Below are positions 32,247 to 43,411 of a stretch of 64,000 nt of DNA, one piece after another. The position numbers and the translations under genes were made by a program. Location: contig KK106984.1 in the NCBI GenBank assembly GCA_000611775.1, positions 1,956,580 through 2,020,579 on the forward strand, in the 5' to 3' direction. Every line of letters starts with the position of its first letter. The stretch's first letter is position 1. Under the pieces are notes generated by a model, which was not told where the DNA came from, made no database searches, and saw nothing but the letters and a program-made list of their open reading frames with translations. This stretch comes from Umbilicaria muhlenbergii (taxonomy: Eukaryota > Ascomycota > Lecanoromycetes > Umbilicariales > Umbilicariaceae).

Positions 32247-33411
32247 CTCGGCCTCGTAGAAGACGCGTGAATGGCTCAGTGAGATCCTAGTGTTTCTTGA
32301 CTGAAGTGGTCTAAGCAGTTGATCTCAAAGAGTATGGGATGAAGCGAAACGGTTCGGGTGCTTTGATAAGAGAACGCAGTAGTGTTGACAACGATGGAGT
32401 GACAGGATGATGGCAGTACATGCAAGCAGGATGTGATACAGCGAGTGTGCAAAATCTAGGTGGTCACGATGACCTGTGCAACGGATGGGTGAACGAAGTG
32501 ATGGGGGGGATGGAAGCGATGTAAATATAAGGAAATACAGCATACGAGCAGTGATATAGAAGCAAAGATGATTGCCTAACAATTGGTGATGAGTGATGTT
32601 TGGAAGTGGTTGTGTGGACACGAAGAAGAGGTATTTGTGATGTGTTGTCAAACCCGCAAGACGGTCAGAAGGCAACAGCGACCGGGGAGTGATATGTAAA
32701 CACCTTGCACGTACCAACTCAGCAGTCGCGACTGCAAGGATTCTTCAAGCTAGTAGCCACGCCCTCAAGAGGCGCGGTGATGTTTTCGATGAGTATTGCT
32801 CTACAGCGTTGATGGTGTGATCTCGAGGCTGTGGTCGAAGTCAAGGCCGAGGTGGGGATGGTTTTAGGTGGACGTAGGATTGAAAACAACTTATAAAACA
32901 GCAGGGATGACACACGGATGGAAGAGGATGCGCAAGTGAAGGAGCTTGACGCTTTTAACACTCCTCATAGGACAGGACGGTGTCGTTCGGGGACGAAGTG
33001 GCACATAACACCGCGGGGAGCCGTCCTATCACCCGAACTGGGGAAGGACAACTTTAGTGGGGAGGCAAGGATGTTCGAGAAAGGTGGGGAACATGCAGCC
33101 TGATGGCCTCACCGCCCATTGCTTCACTACGGTATCATCCTTTACCTACATGCGCAAGATCGAAGGGAACAGCAAGTCATCGGAATTCTCATGGTGGTTC
33201 CAGAGTGTGACATGCGCTAGATCCGTTTCGCTCATAGCCTTAAGGGATATCAATCGAGCCTTACTGCCAGAGACACATTCGATACAGACAATATCCCGCA
33301 TGTAAATATCCGAGGCTTCCAACTATCAAACTACCGGTATACGAAAGACCATTCGGGTGATATGCCCAAGTAATCCGCCATCAACCATCAGCATATCCCA
33401 TTCTCTCCGCC
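32247..33411. other. Intergenic, no gene seen
   Basis: Argonaute promoter and leader, then the 3' side of the tetraspanin gene. Short frames only. Confidence 0.45.
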
Positions 33412-34300
33412 CTAACGAATTTCAACAGCTTCCTCCTGCCCGTCACCAGAAGCGCGTACACCAGTATCCCCCTCCTCCACAGGATTATCAAAGTAAAGCC
33501 TCTCAGTCTCCCCGCCTCCATCCTGCCCCGTAATCATCCTCCGCTCCACCCGTTGATCCTGCCGACCACGCGACTGCCACTCCCCACCGCCATAGCCCCC
33601 CAAGAGTTGCGGTCTCAAACGCACGAGTACAAGCAAAAGGAACTACCATAGAATATAAGTCGGTCAAGCAACAATTAGACGAAGATCACCTACCTTGCTA
33701 AGAAGACTCAAGGCTCCAATCGCAATCATGAGCCCCAAAATCATCCGTTCCTCCCTCCGCCAACTCATCAGACAGCTCTTCGCTCTATTAAAAGCGACCA
33801 TGCAAGCATTGGCGCCATGATCGTGGTCTGGGAACGGCCATGCCTTATCCACAGGGCTAACGAACCCACAACAGTCAAACCGATTTTGAACCCTCCTAAT
33901 CGCTCTACTATTCTTAGCCTGGAACAGCGCCCGCCAACGACTGTCCAGCGAGCAGGACAAGGCGTCCCCTGGCAACTGCGAGGAGGCGAGAGTGATGAGT
34001 ATAGTGTCCAAAAGCGGCAGCAGTCCCAATGCCTCAATAGGCGGGAACCTCGTCGACTTCTTGGAAGTTCTGAGACCGAATAAGAAGCAGAGGTAGTTCA
34101 AGAGCGGGATGATTGTGGCTAAGAAGTTGGCTAGTGCTGGGACGGGCAGAGAAAGAGCTGCGCTGCGGGCCCAATTGTACGCTGCTAGGACGGAGAAGGT
34201 GCAGCTGATCTGTAGACACTGGTGGGTTAGTGATGCTGAACTCACTCGGGGACGGGGTACAGACCAAGGCTCCTAGAACGGAGAATATGATTCCCCACAT
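33412..34300 (-). CDS. Tetraspanin-like membrane protein
   Basis: Exons 34300-34265, 34209-33694 and 33642-33412, giving 260 aa. Four hydrophobic segments: about 3-22, 38-57, 70-90 and 170-195. The last is completed only by splicing (ALSLLSK then FLLLVLVRL). The large loop between the third and fourth holds the tetraspanin CCG motif at 125-127 (RFDCCGF) plus further Cys for disulphides. The tail is cytosolic, charged and Gly/Arg/Glu-rich. Tetraspanins organise membrane microdomains; in plant-pathogenic fungi one class (Pls1) is needed for appressorium function, but I cannot place this protein in that class. Confidence 0.8.
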
Positions 34301-35110
34301 CTTGGTTCGGATTGATAGCGTGGGAGAGTGGCAGGTTTCTCGGATGTTTGTATCTTTAAACGTCTCACAAGCTTCTGTGGCGAGAAGTGAGGGGTTAGAT
34401 GATGTTTCGTGCTCCGCAGCGGTGAATGGCTACCTGCATATTAGAGGGCGGAAACGGCTACCGATGTCACACAGTCTGCCTGGAAGTACTCGTACCGGGG
34501 CCCGCTCCCTTTACCAAAACCAACCAAGGCCGCATGGTTGCCTAAAGATCCTCCGTGCACGCACCTCTTGTCCAACACAACATCCGGTTTCCTGGAGTCC
34601 TGTGAGTCACATCACTGCTGCTGTGGGTGCAGGGAGGATCCTCGCTGTAAATCGAAACAGTGTAACTGGTCTATCCCAACCCACAAAGTTCGCACCCGAT
34701 TTTCAATTGCTTAGCGCCGAAGGTGAGCGGTTACTGGCTTACCCTGAGTGCTGTAGGATAGACAAGGTAGACGAGATTGATTTTAATACGCCTTGGGATG
34801 GACCATAAATGGTACTACTGGCGGCGCTGGTGGCAGAAGCGTGCTGCAAGCTTGCAGGCACAGTGAAAAATGCGCTCTTCACATTCACAGAAGGGCAAAG
34901 AAGCTGAGAAAAGGGTCGCGCTTTGCTGAGCACATGTCACTTGTAAGGAGTTAAACATAAGGCAGTGTTGGAAATCATGACGACTAAAAATAAACTGCTA
35001 TGGAAAAGTGACTGAAAAAGTGACTATTATATATGCTCGACAACGCCGACAAAGAGGGAGCATTTTCCCTCCGCCACCTGCTCGCCGCATATGCCTGCCA
35101 AGCGGTGTGG
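34301..35110. other. Intergenic, no gene seen
   Basis: Tetraspanin promoter side and unassigned sequence; turns AT-richer after 34950 towards the repeat nest. Confidence 0.4.
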
Positions 35111-35225
35111 AGGGATTAGTCAGCCGCCTGCTTATTAGCTAGAATTTCTCCTCGTTAGAACAACACCTCGAGCATACCTAAGCAATCAAGCTGTTCAACC
35201 ATTATTGCCTGAAACCACCCTTTCA
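35111..35225. repeat. 114-bp repeat, intact copy
   Basis: Runs from AGGGATTAGTCAG to ACCACCCTTTCA. The second copy, about 600 bp away in the same orientation, is split by an insertion. Family unknown. Confidence 0.85.
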
Positions 35226-35333
35226 TTGGAGCCGAAGGCGGGGCTGTCTCTGTGTCATTCAGGGGCAGCCCAGGCCAGTCATCTTCAATCACCTCATCAA
35301 TTGGACGAATTCAACCATTCCTCCCACCTATCT

Positions 35334-35522
35334 CAAAGGACAGAGACATACCTTATCAATTAAACCTAAAAGGACTGAGGGACGGGTTCAAAGGACAGAA
35401 TCCAGCATAAGACTAAAAGGACTGAGCGTTGCGAATAAGACCTCAATGGACTGAGGCAATCCTGCTGGTATCGAAGGACCGAGAGAGCAGATGACACAAA
35501 AAATAGAAGGACTGAGGATTGT
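35334..35522. repeat. Irregular array of AAGGACTGAG-like words
   Basis: Seven copies of an AAGGACTGAG/AAGGACAGA-type word, spaced irregularly by about 20-35 bp. Confidence 0.65.
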
Positions 35523-36035
35523 GTATTGAATCAAGACCTTTGAAAAAGGCATACATCATTACAATGCGGAGGAAAGAAGGAATGGGTCAATCCCCTTGCT
35601 CACTACACTGTTATCGGGCCCTACACTACTAGCACTATCTCTCTACCCATTGCATTTGCTTTGACATCACCGTGGGCGGTGATCAAACAGGGTTGGGGAG
35701 CCTGTGAAGGGATTAGTCAGCCGCCTGCTTATTAGCTAGAATTTTTGCCTCAGCTAGCTCAGACCTCATTCCAAAGAGGCTTGCTAGCGCGCATCACCCT
35801 GGCAAAATCATGGAGCTAACCTGTTCAGATAGCTTTTCTCCATAGGGTCTGAGCGTGTTATTGATAATTACAGGTTGAAATCACTTCCAGACATGTAATT
35901 TAAGTTTAGTACAATGCTCAGATATTTCTGCTGTGTACATCTGAGAAATACTTGTTTTCTATTTAGTAATCAAAAACATAAACAAACTTCTCACACGTTG
36001 AGAACTTATCTTTTTACACTTATTTCTTGTCACTG

Positions 36036-36165
36036 CTCTGCTGCCTTTTCTGCTGTCTTTTCTGCTGTTTTCTCTGCTGTCTTTTCTGCTGTTTTCTCTG
36101 CTGTTTTTGCTGCTGTTTTCGCTGCTGTTTTTGCTGCTGTTTTCTCTGCTGTTTTCTGCGCGTCG
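36036..36165. repeat. CTGCTGTTTT-type low-complexity tract
   Basis: About ten degenerate copies of CTGCTGTYTTTT. It gives an open minus-strand frame of Lys/Gln/Arg repeats, which I treat as a by-product of the repeat. Confidence 0.75.
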
Positions 36166-36564
36166 CAAGTTTTGTGCATGTTATGCACAAAACTATGCAG
36201 AAGCTATGCAAAATCTCTACATTTTCATCACACAGAAGATTCAGTGCTAAGGATTTCTATATAACTCAGTCCAGAGGCTGCTATCAATGAGTCTAAATGG
36301 CGAAGCAATTTTGAGAGAGTGTGACTGTCTAGTTTTTGAGGTATAAGGTCACTGTTTTGAACTGAAAAGTACACTCTGTGAAGACTTAAGAAACTGTTCA
36401 ATAACAAGACACTTTTTTGAAATACTGACTACAGCATTAGATAAAGCGGCCATTATATAATTTATTACAGTTGTAACTTTGAATAACAAAATTGTGGTTG
36501 ATTTCATGTGACTGTTGTGCCTCCACGACTTGAGATTTTGACATGAAGCGTTTTCTACATACAG

Positions 36565-37381
36565 TTGGGAGGTTTAGCAACTTCTATGTAGTGTAGTGCT
36601 AGCCATATATAGAATAGCAACCAATGGGGTGTAATAACGAAAATTCAGTCTTGCTAGTACTACATAGCTCGAATGTAGGCTGCATTCGAGCTATGTAGTA
36701 CTAGGTAGGCTCAATCAGGCAATTCTGAATAGAATTTACTCCACTACGGAGTCATTCGGGAACCCAATTCAACGTCGGTTGAAGATCTCGATTAGTAGCT
36801 ATGGATATAGACTAGAATACACATGAATTGAACGATTTAGAGCAATATGACCACGAATTGGAGGCTTCTCAGTGTGAAAAGCCTCGCAGGAGGCGTTCCT
36901 GCACTGCCGCTGGCCACAAGAACCCTGTTTGCAGGCCAGCGTCTTTCTTCAGAGGCTATGAAGCGTCTGGAGAGAAGCTCCCAGGCCACTCAAGGCCTCC
37001 TCAGGGGTACGGTAGTACCGGGAGACTTACAATGAATGCAGGACGCCTGCTTCAACCCTCAAGCACTTCCTGGACCCCCCTCCGACCCATTCGCCGCTCT
37101 TTCAGCCACTCCGCCGCCTTCCTCTCAGGCTCCGCCGCCTTCCTCCCAGGCTCCGCTGAGCTCCGAGCAGTCTCTGAAGATCAGGCTTCCTTTCTCCAGC
37201 CAGCGAGTTGACCTGGGAGAGGAGGATTTGGACGAACTTATTGAAATCATATGACTCCAAAAAGGGGGGGTATTGGATATAGAGTTTGATAATACCATAT
37301 CAGGCTTAGGGCCGGAAAATCTATTATTCCGAGCCACTACGTACGTAGCACTACACTACACGGAACTGCTAAACCTCCCAA
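36565..37381. mobile_element. Nested TIR element (about 0.8 kb), possibly Tc1/mariner-like
   Basis: Inverted repeats of about 36-37 bp: 36565-36601 pairs with 37346-37381 (cores GGGAGGTTTAGCA and GTAGTGTAGTGCTA). TA dinucleotides flank both ends within a few bases (about 36560 and 37386), suggesting but not proving a TA target duplication. Inside, plus-strand frames at 36828-37254 code basic then Pro/Ser-rich sequence ending DLGEEDLDELIEII. It could be a broken transposase C-terminus, but no catalytic motif is seen. Confidence 0.5.
36654..36704. repeat. Perfect 22-bp inverted repeat
   Basis: Arms 36654-36675 and 36683-36704 (CTAGTACTACATAGCTCGAA and two more bases) with a 7-nt loop, no mismatch. 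Lies within the nested TIR element. Confidence 0.9.
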
Positions 37382-37909
37382 GTCATAATGAGTGTGTGTA
37401 CAGCTAAACGAAGCGTTTTCTGGCCTGTTTTTAGAATTACGCCCTCAGACCCTCCCCGGAAAACGCACACAGTCAGCGTTTGTAGCTAATCCCAAAGGGC
37501 ATTAGGGCCCGGCTAGTCCTAGCCGAGGCAGGGGGGGTTCTGAGTGACTGAGGCAATAGAATTTCTCCTCGTTAGAACAACACCTCGAGCATACCTAAGC
37601 AATCAAGCTGTTCAACCATTATTGCCTGAAACCACCCTTTCAGCGGCTAAGAGTTTCGCAGCGAAATATCAACAGGTAGCACAATAAATGGTTGAGTCAA
37701 CCTATAGCTATGGTGATGCTTGATGTATGTAATAATGCATACGGCTTGCAAATCCGAAGCGAACCATGCCGGGATAGGTAGGATATAGTCACTGATGTAT
37801 TACCGTTATTCAGATCATCGTTGCTCGTGTCTTCGCCGTTGTTTTGGTGTTTTGGTGGCGACTGAGAGAGGGCTAAGGGCTGGAGCTGGAGATTTGGAGT
37901 GAATAGGAT

Positions 37910-40071
37910 CTAATCGCTTAGATTCCCCTTGTCAAAATCATCGTCCTCTGTGTCTGAGTCGCTGTCTTGATAGCCTTGGAAAGGGTGCGGATGGTTGAGG
38001 TTTGGAGTGCTTCGCTGCATCGCCAAGGGTCGTCTCAGCTGCATTGCAATGCGCCTTCCGGTAAGGGCTGGCATATCCCCCACGTCTCGAGGCAAAACAA
38101 GCTGATCTTCCCTCGCTATAAAATTCTTGATATATCTGCTGCGGCCGGGACTGGTGAGAAGCAGCTTGAAGATAGCGTTGAGCGCCGGTGATTCCGTTAT
38201 CTCTCTCAATTTCTGAACTACAAAGCATGTGTCTTCCCTCCATTCCGATCTCTCGTACAGGGAAACACCATCAATGACACAGAATACAACTGTGTCGATG
38301 GGTATCTGATGCAGCAGCGTTCGGAATAGCCCACATAGGTGCCCTAGCTCGCACGCAAGGACTTGGTCTCGATAGCTTCGCGAGTCAATGAAACTGAGAT
38401 CGAATTTCTGGAAGGATAGAAGCTGAGAGATAAGACTTCGCATAAGGACCTTGGGCCCACTCAGAGGGTCGTGCCAGGATGTATGTAGGCCGCAGAAGAA
38501 CTGTACGCAGATGACTGGTTGAACATCCGCTAGACTTTGGACCAACGTGGCGCAGATGAGGGAAATGGGGGATGTACGACTAGTAGAAGCCGAAGGGCAG
38601 TTGCCATCCACAAGCAGCACCCGCGTTTCACCTGACTTCAGCCAGATCTCAAAGTTGAGATTACGCATCAGGGTATAAGCTGGACCCTGGGAACAAGGAT
38701 CGAGGGACATCCCTTGGCGGATCGTGAGCTGGCTGTCGTGGACCGCTCTTTCAGGATCTATGGCAAGTATGCCGACAAGCTGCTGCTGGGAGATCAACAG
38801 TTTGGGAGCGTACGCAAGAGCTCGTTCCTCTTCTAGCTGCTGAGAAAGTATCTGCTTTTCCCGTTCTGCCTTCCGCATATTCCCTGTATTGTTGTCAGCA
38901 GCAATGTGTACTAATAGACTTCCACAGTAACTTACAATTCGCGTTGCGCCATGTCTCTAGTAGATGCTCCACCATCGCTTTCCGGCCCTCATTTTGCATC
39001 TGGAGCTTGCTGATCTTGTGTTCTATCCTGGTTGAGTGCACGTAGTAAGATTCCTTAAGATCATTGACGTCACTTTGAATACTCCAAACAGAATCATTTG
39101 TATCTGCTGTAGTCTCTCGAGTTCTCACTATGTTCTGATCTCGTAAGAAGTCAACCCTTTGTTGTACAGATTGAAGATGAGTTTTCACATCCGCAATCTT
39201 CTCGTCGTGTGGCTTGTCGTACGAAGGACCGAGAAGTATGGCCTTGATTTGTTTCCCTTACTGACGTTAGTATCAGACGAAAACAGCTGATCGTTGATTT
39301 ACTCACATCCGCCTTTATCAACTAGCCACTGCATCATGCCTTCGATTGCTCTTAGGATTACGACATACAGGTCAATGATCAAGTCACTTAAGGTTTCATC
39401 TGAATGAAAATTCTCAAGATAACTTTCAACCTTAGCAATCGTCCTTGGTACTTCTCCTAGAGCTTCCAAAATCTGTTGTCTTTTTTCGCTCATTCGGCCC
39501 GCAGCCTGCGCATCTGTCATTACCAATATCTTTGTTTTCAAAAAGCGATTGTATAGTATACCGCAAAGACCAACTTCAGCCCGCCGCAAAGAACTGACGT
39601 GTACTCGCCGTCGGGAAGGAGCTCCAACCAAGGACTTGTATCAGCTGCATGGTCGCCAACAAACCTGAGAGCCTTGTGGCCGATTCCTTTCAAGCCCTTT
39701 GCTTTACTGTTATACTTTTGCTCCGCATCCTTTGCTTCCCGGATCACTTCGTCCCAACTGTGCTTGTCCCTGATATTGAAGTCCATTGTAGCCTTTTCCT
39801 TTGCATTCTTTCGATAGATCTCCATGACTTCGTAGAAGCGGTCAGTAGAAAGACGTAGACTGTTTTGAAAATATCAAACTCAAAAATAAGCTAATTGCGT
39901 ATGCCGGGGTGCCTCAGGATCAAGTAGAGATACGTACTTGTGATATTTTGTGGGCCTGAGCTCTGCGCGCTGATTCTCGAGCTGAGAAGAAGCGGCAAAG
40001 CTCTTGTGTAAGGATGGCGCATGCATGATTGCCCAATGTCTCGCTGTCTCAAGGCCCTCGTGTTGTGCCAT
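37910..40071 (-). CDS. DUF7708-domain STAND-like protein
   Basis: Five exons: 40071-39938, 39859-39562, 39505-39307, 39256-38936, 38883-37910, giving 641 aa. Residues about 60-220 match the fungal DUF7708-type N-terminal domain (SPWLELLPDGEYTSVLCGGLKLVF, EALGEVPRTIAKVESYLENF, LYVVILRAIEGMMQWL). A coiled-coil-like, Glu/Gln-rich middle follows. The C-terminal half resembles the NTPase-like part of such proteins, but the Walker A site is replaced by LLVDGNCPSASTSRT; a Walker B-like strand remains (VVFCVIDG). The acidic tail is DSDSDTEDDDFD. Proteins of this type are linked to fungal NLR/STAND systems; a role in self/non-self recognition is inference. Confidence 0.7.
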
Positions 40072-41522
40072 AGATGCGGTGCTTACAATGCTCACCTTGT
40101 TTGAGAGACAGTGAAAACGCCACTGAGATCAAGGCGCAATGACTAATTAACATGAGCTCAATGAGGGTACTGCACAGTTCTGACCTACACGTTCCTACTT
40201 TATTGTTACCAGGTATGGCGATGTGGTGGGGATTGGCCACAGAATCACAGAAACCAAATACAGTCTTCTCGGTTGAGAGAAAGGTGTGAAGAAGATCGCG
40301 GATGATATACAAGCTGAGTACGGAAAACGTTAACGTGCTTGGTGATAAATAGGCTCGTCGCAGCTCAAAACTCACCGTCATTTAGGCAGAGATAAATAAC
40401 AAATCACCGGACAGTGTAACAGGATTTATATGCTGCCATAGTCCTGAGATTACAAATGACGCAATGCGACAGCTGTTGAGACAGATTTGGTTTCCCCCAG
40501 TATCTTGAACTCGAAGGCATTTGGCCCAGCTTGATCGGAACTCAAGCTAATTTAGGAACAGCACTTTGTGATTACACCCACAAACTTGAAGGATGTCGAT
40601 GAGCGGACTTTATTCTGCCCTTGTTGCATTGCTGTCTTGCGGGTGGTTGAGGACGCTATTAAGTGGACTGATCATTAAAACCCGGAACAAAAGAAGCAGC
40701 TTCCCGCTCAGGATGCTGGATCCTTGCAGCTCTGTAACACACTCAGTGGTTACAGCCGCAATCAAGAAGTATGGAAGCGGTCTTTATTCTGCCTTGTTGC
40801 ATTGCTGTCTTGCGGGTGGTTGAGGACGCTGTTAAGTGGACTGATCACTAAAGTCTGGAATGGAAGAAGCAGCTTCGCGCCCAGGATACTTAAATATTGC
40901 AGCTGTGTAACACACCCAGCGTCTTGCAGCACGCCCTAGACTACGGAGGTACGCACATCAGAGATATGTTGCAGGAGCTGAAGAAGGTTTGACCAATAGT
41001 TCACCGTTGCCGGTTATAAATATCACAAGCCATGTGCATCGAGATATCTATGCGGCGAGGCTGCCGCCCACAGTAGATCTTTCATGTGCTATCCAACAGG
41101 ATCTGAGGCTCCCCATCCTGATCTGTCATTTATAAATAAATAGTTCGTTACTAAAGGATACTCGTCCGTGCCTCAGCGGGACCGCATGAACTCAAACTTT
41201 TTGGAGTAAATCCCATTTACGTCTCTATTTAATTTTATTCCACAAGCTCTTAGTTGCAACAGGAACTAGAAATCGCTGGCTCGATTTCTCTCAAAATCAG
41301 AAAGTGGCCCACTCTATAGGTAATTGTCCTTCAGTTTTTGAAGTAGAGGCTGGCTAACCGTATAGCTCGGATTGGAAATTCAACAGTGACTTTCAGCAAC
41401 TAAGGTTCCCTCACGCCTACTACCATTGGCTCTACCAGAGATACTGGCCTGGTTCTCGCAAGCCATTTGTGGCCAGCTTTATAACAGATCTTCTGAGCGT
41501 TCTGTAGAAGACAGGGCTAGCA
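40072..41522. other. Divergent intergenic region with a tandem duplication
   Basis: Promoter side of both the DUF7708 gene (minus) and the AAA+ gene (plus). Holds the 0.15-kb duplication listed separately; otherwise no feature seen. Confidence 0.5.
40601..40920. repeat. Two direct copies of a 147-bp segment
   Basis: Copy 1 about 40601-40748, copy 2 about 40774-40920, separated by about 25 bp and differing at roughly one position in eight to ten. A shared core is TTGCATTGCTGTCTTGCGGG. Function unknown. Confidence 0.75.
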
Positions 41523-43259
41523 ATGGCTGTGGACAACTCGCTTCGTGTAGGGCAAACCCCTGCCGGCCCCTTCACCGAGAGCTCTATGAGCAAAACTTCT
41601 CCTAAGGATGATATTTCACCAAGTTCGCGCACCGAAGGAAGCACCCCGCTGGAAGAGCTCATGTCTCAAGCAGAGCCTTCCTCCGAGAATGACACTTCCG
41701 AACAACACTCATCTAACGGATCTCTGGATGAGAAGAGCAAAGCCGCTGCTCACGATCAAGGTCATGACACAAGTGGAGATGAACCTAGATCCGATGACGG
41801 TGGCCAGATGAGCAAAGACAAGGAAGAGAAAGATTCTGAGACAGTGGAGAGAAAAGCAGAAGAGATCTCGGAACGGATTATGAAATACGGCCACTACCTT
41901 CAAATGATGGGGGAACAAATAGTACAGTGCGAAAAGGAGATCCAAAATAAGTCGTTGAAGCAGAACGACGGCGAGAAGTTGACGGCCACGAAAGATAAGA
42001 ATGCGAAACGACTCCCGGCTATTCCTAAGGTGGGTCGAGTAACCTGGACAGATTTCAAGAACAGAACCGCTGCAGACACGCGATATCCTGCCATAGAAGT
42101 CCTGATTGGAGAAGCAAGGTTCTATTATCAGCGCCGTAAGGAAAAGAAGCCAAGGTATAGTAGAACAACGTACGAGTACGAGGTACAAGAGGATGCAAAA
42201 GAAGAGACATTGCCTTCACCGAGGCTCGTATCCATACCTTATAAAGAAGTTCCAGAACGTGTTCGAATCAATTCCATACCGGTTATACTTGTTCTTTCCG
42301 ACATCACCTCTGAGAATTGGGCCACTGTTCCCACCGTAATGGTACGGCCTTTCAAGTTTCTGAAACACTTTGAGACGGAAATTCGTCAGGCTCTAAAAAA
42401 GCTAGAATGGAAATGGGACTGTGTCGAGAAGACTAAGGAGAACGACTCGCAAAGCCAGCTCTCTGAGTCAAACGGAGAGAAGAGTGGTTCAATGGCAAGC
42501 GAAGATGCAAAGCAGCCCAGCGTGTTTGTCGATACTGGAGATCATGAACTGGACAAGCTCAAAGAAACCAAGAAGCATCCGGAACAAGGTAAGTTTGACG
42601 AGACGATGATGAACGACTCAAAGGAGACAGAGATCATCAGTGAAGCTGGTGATCTCAAGTCACCAGATAGAATTTACTCAAAGAAGGAAGGCAAGGTCGA
42701 ACCAACAGCAGAAGAGCTTATGGATAGCTTTGAAGCCTTGAGGGACATGCGCTGCCTGGTACAGTTCATCGATACGTCCTTGAAGCCCCAGTGGCAGTAT
42801 TTTGACAATGCCAAGTATCGCAGGATTCAGTTCGCGGACCTGTGGCACATCTTCAAACCAGGAGATGATATTTTTGCGCCGTTGGGTTCTCAAACTGAAA
42901 CAGGATCTGTCACGGTTCCTCAACAAGAACAAGCAACGGGACCCGGATCTCTAGGACCAAGAAAAGGCCACAAGAGATCTCAAAAGGTTTGGAGGGTTGT
43001 AAGCATCACAGGTGGGCGGCCATATCTTAGTCCTGAAGACGATAAATCCGTCGACACAGCTCCTAAACACAAGCAAAATTCTTTCTGGATTGGATGCTAT
43101 TATATCGATTACGATGGCGAAAGATTTGGTCCTGTACAAAAGATATTCAAGATCAAACCGTTTCAAGGAGAGAAAGATATATGTTCCCTTGAGGTTTACC
43201 CGATGAAATTCGCAAAGGACGCTATCGAAGTCAGGAACCGGCTGAGAACAAGAGGGTTG
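41523..43259 (+). pseudogene. AAA+ ATPase with DUF7025-like domain, 5' part (gene split by LTR element)
   Basis: First 579 residues of a protein that belongs with the AAA+ module at 49980-52082. Residues 1-120 are acidic, Ser/Glu-rich and probably disordered, followed by a helical stretch (EEISERIMKYGHYLQMMGEQI). From about 330 to the break is a region typical of fungal DUF7025/AAA proteins (ELMDSFEALRDMRCLVQFID, IQFADLWHIFKPGDDI, FWIGCYYIDYDGERFGPV). The frame runs into the LTR at 43260 and stops within it after five codons. The host frame is otherwise uninterrupted, so the disruption looks recent. Confidence 0.8.
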
Positions 43260-43411
43260 TGTTATAAAGTCGTGTGAAAAGGATGGTGTTGCTCAGAGCT
43301 CCTAGGAAGCCACCTAAATAGTACCTAAGTGGGGCATTACGCTAGAATGCCACTAAGCCTAGTTGAGCAATAACTGACTACATAGGGTAGGCGTGTGAGT
43401 GCGCCGTAACA
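43260..43411 (-). repeat. LTR (3' LTR of the element)
   Basis: 152 bp; differs from the other LTR at one position that I can see. Confidence 0.9.

Larger units (their letters stand above)
35745..37556. mobile_element. Non-autonomous TIR DNA transposon (hAT-like by TSD)
   Basis: 1812 bp, flanked by an exact 8-bp target duplication TAGAATTT (35737-35744 and 37557-37564). Ends are inverted repeats: TTGCCTCAG at the left and its complement CTGAGGCAA at the right, extending imperfectly to about 18 bp (a CTCAGA block follows on both sides). An 8-bp TSD fits hAT, but P- or Mutator-type elements are possible. No transposase domain is recognised. It contains a CTG-rich low-complexity tract, a 22-bp palindrome and a second TIR element. 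Confidence 0.75.
35708..37642. repeat. 114-bp repeat, second copy, split by a TIR element
   Basis: Left piece 35708-35744 and right piece 37557-37642 together match the intact copy at 35111-35225; TAGAATTT is present at the end of the left piece and again at the start of the right piece. Confidence 0.85.

Noticed and set aside
35334-35522. CRISPR-like appearance of the AAGGACTGAG array
   Set aside because: Repeats are only 10 bp, spacing is uneven, and this is a fungal nuclear locus.
36020-36211. Lys/Gln-rich minus-strand frame
   Set aside because: Direct translation of the CTGCTGTTTT low-complexity tract inside a transposon.
37501-37556. Helitron 3' end suggested by the CGGCTA-gtcc-TAGCCG hairpin
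   Set aside because: No CTRR terminus after the hairpin, and the exact 8-bp target duplication with TIRs fits a cut-and-paste element instead.
40049-40381. 110-codon minus-strand frame over the DUF7708 gene start
   Set aside because: Different frame from the spliced gene model and no family features; probably leader sequence.
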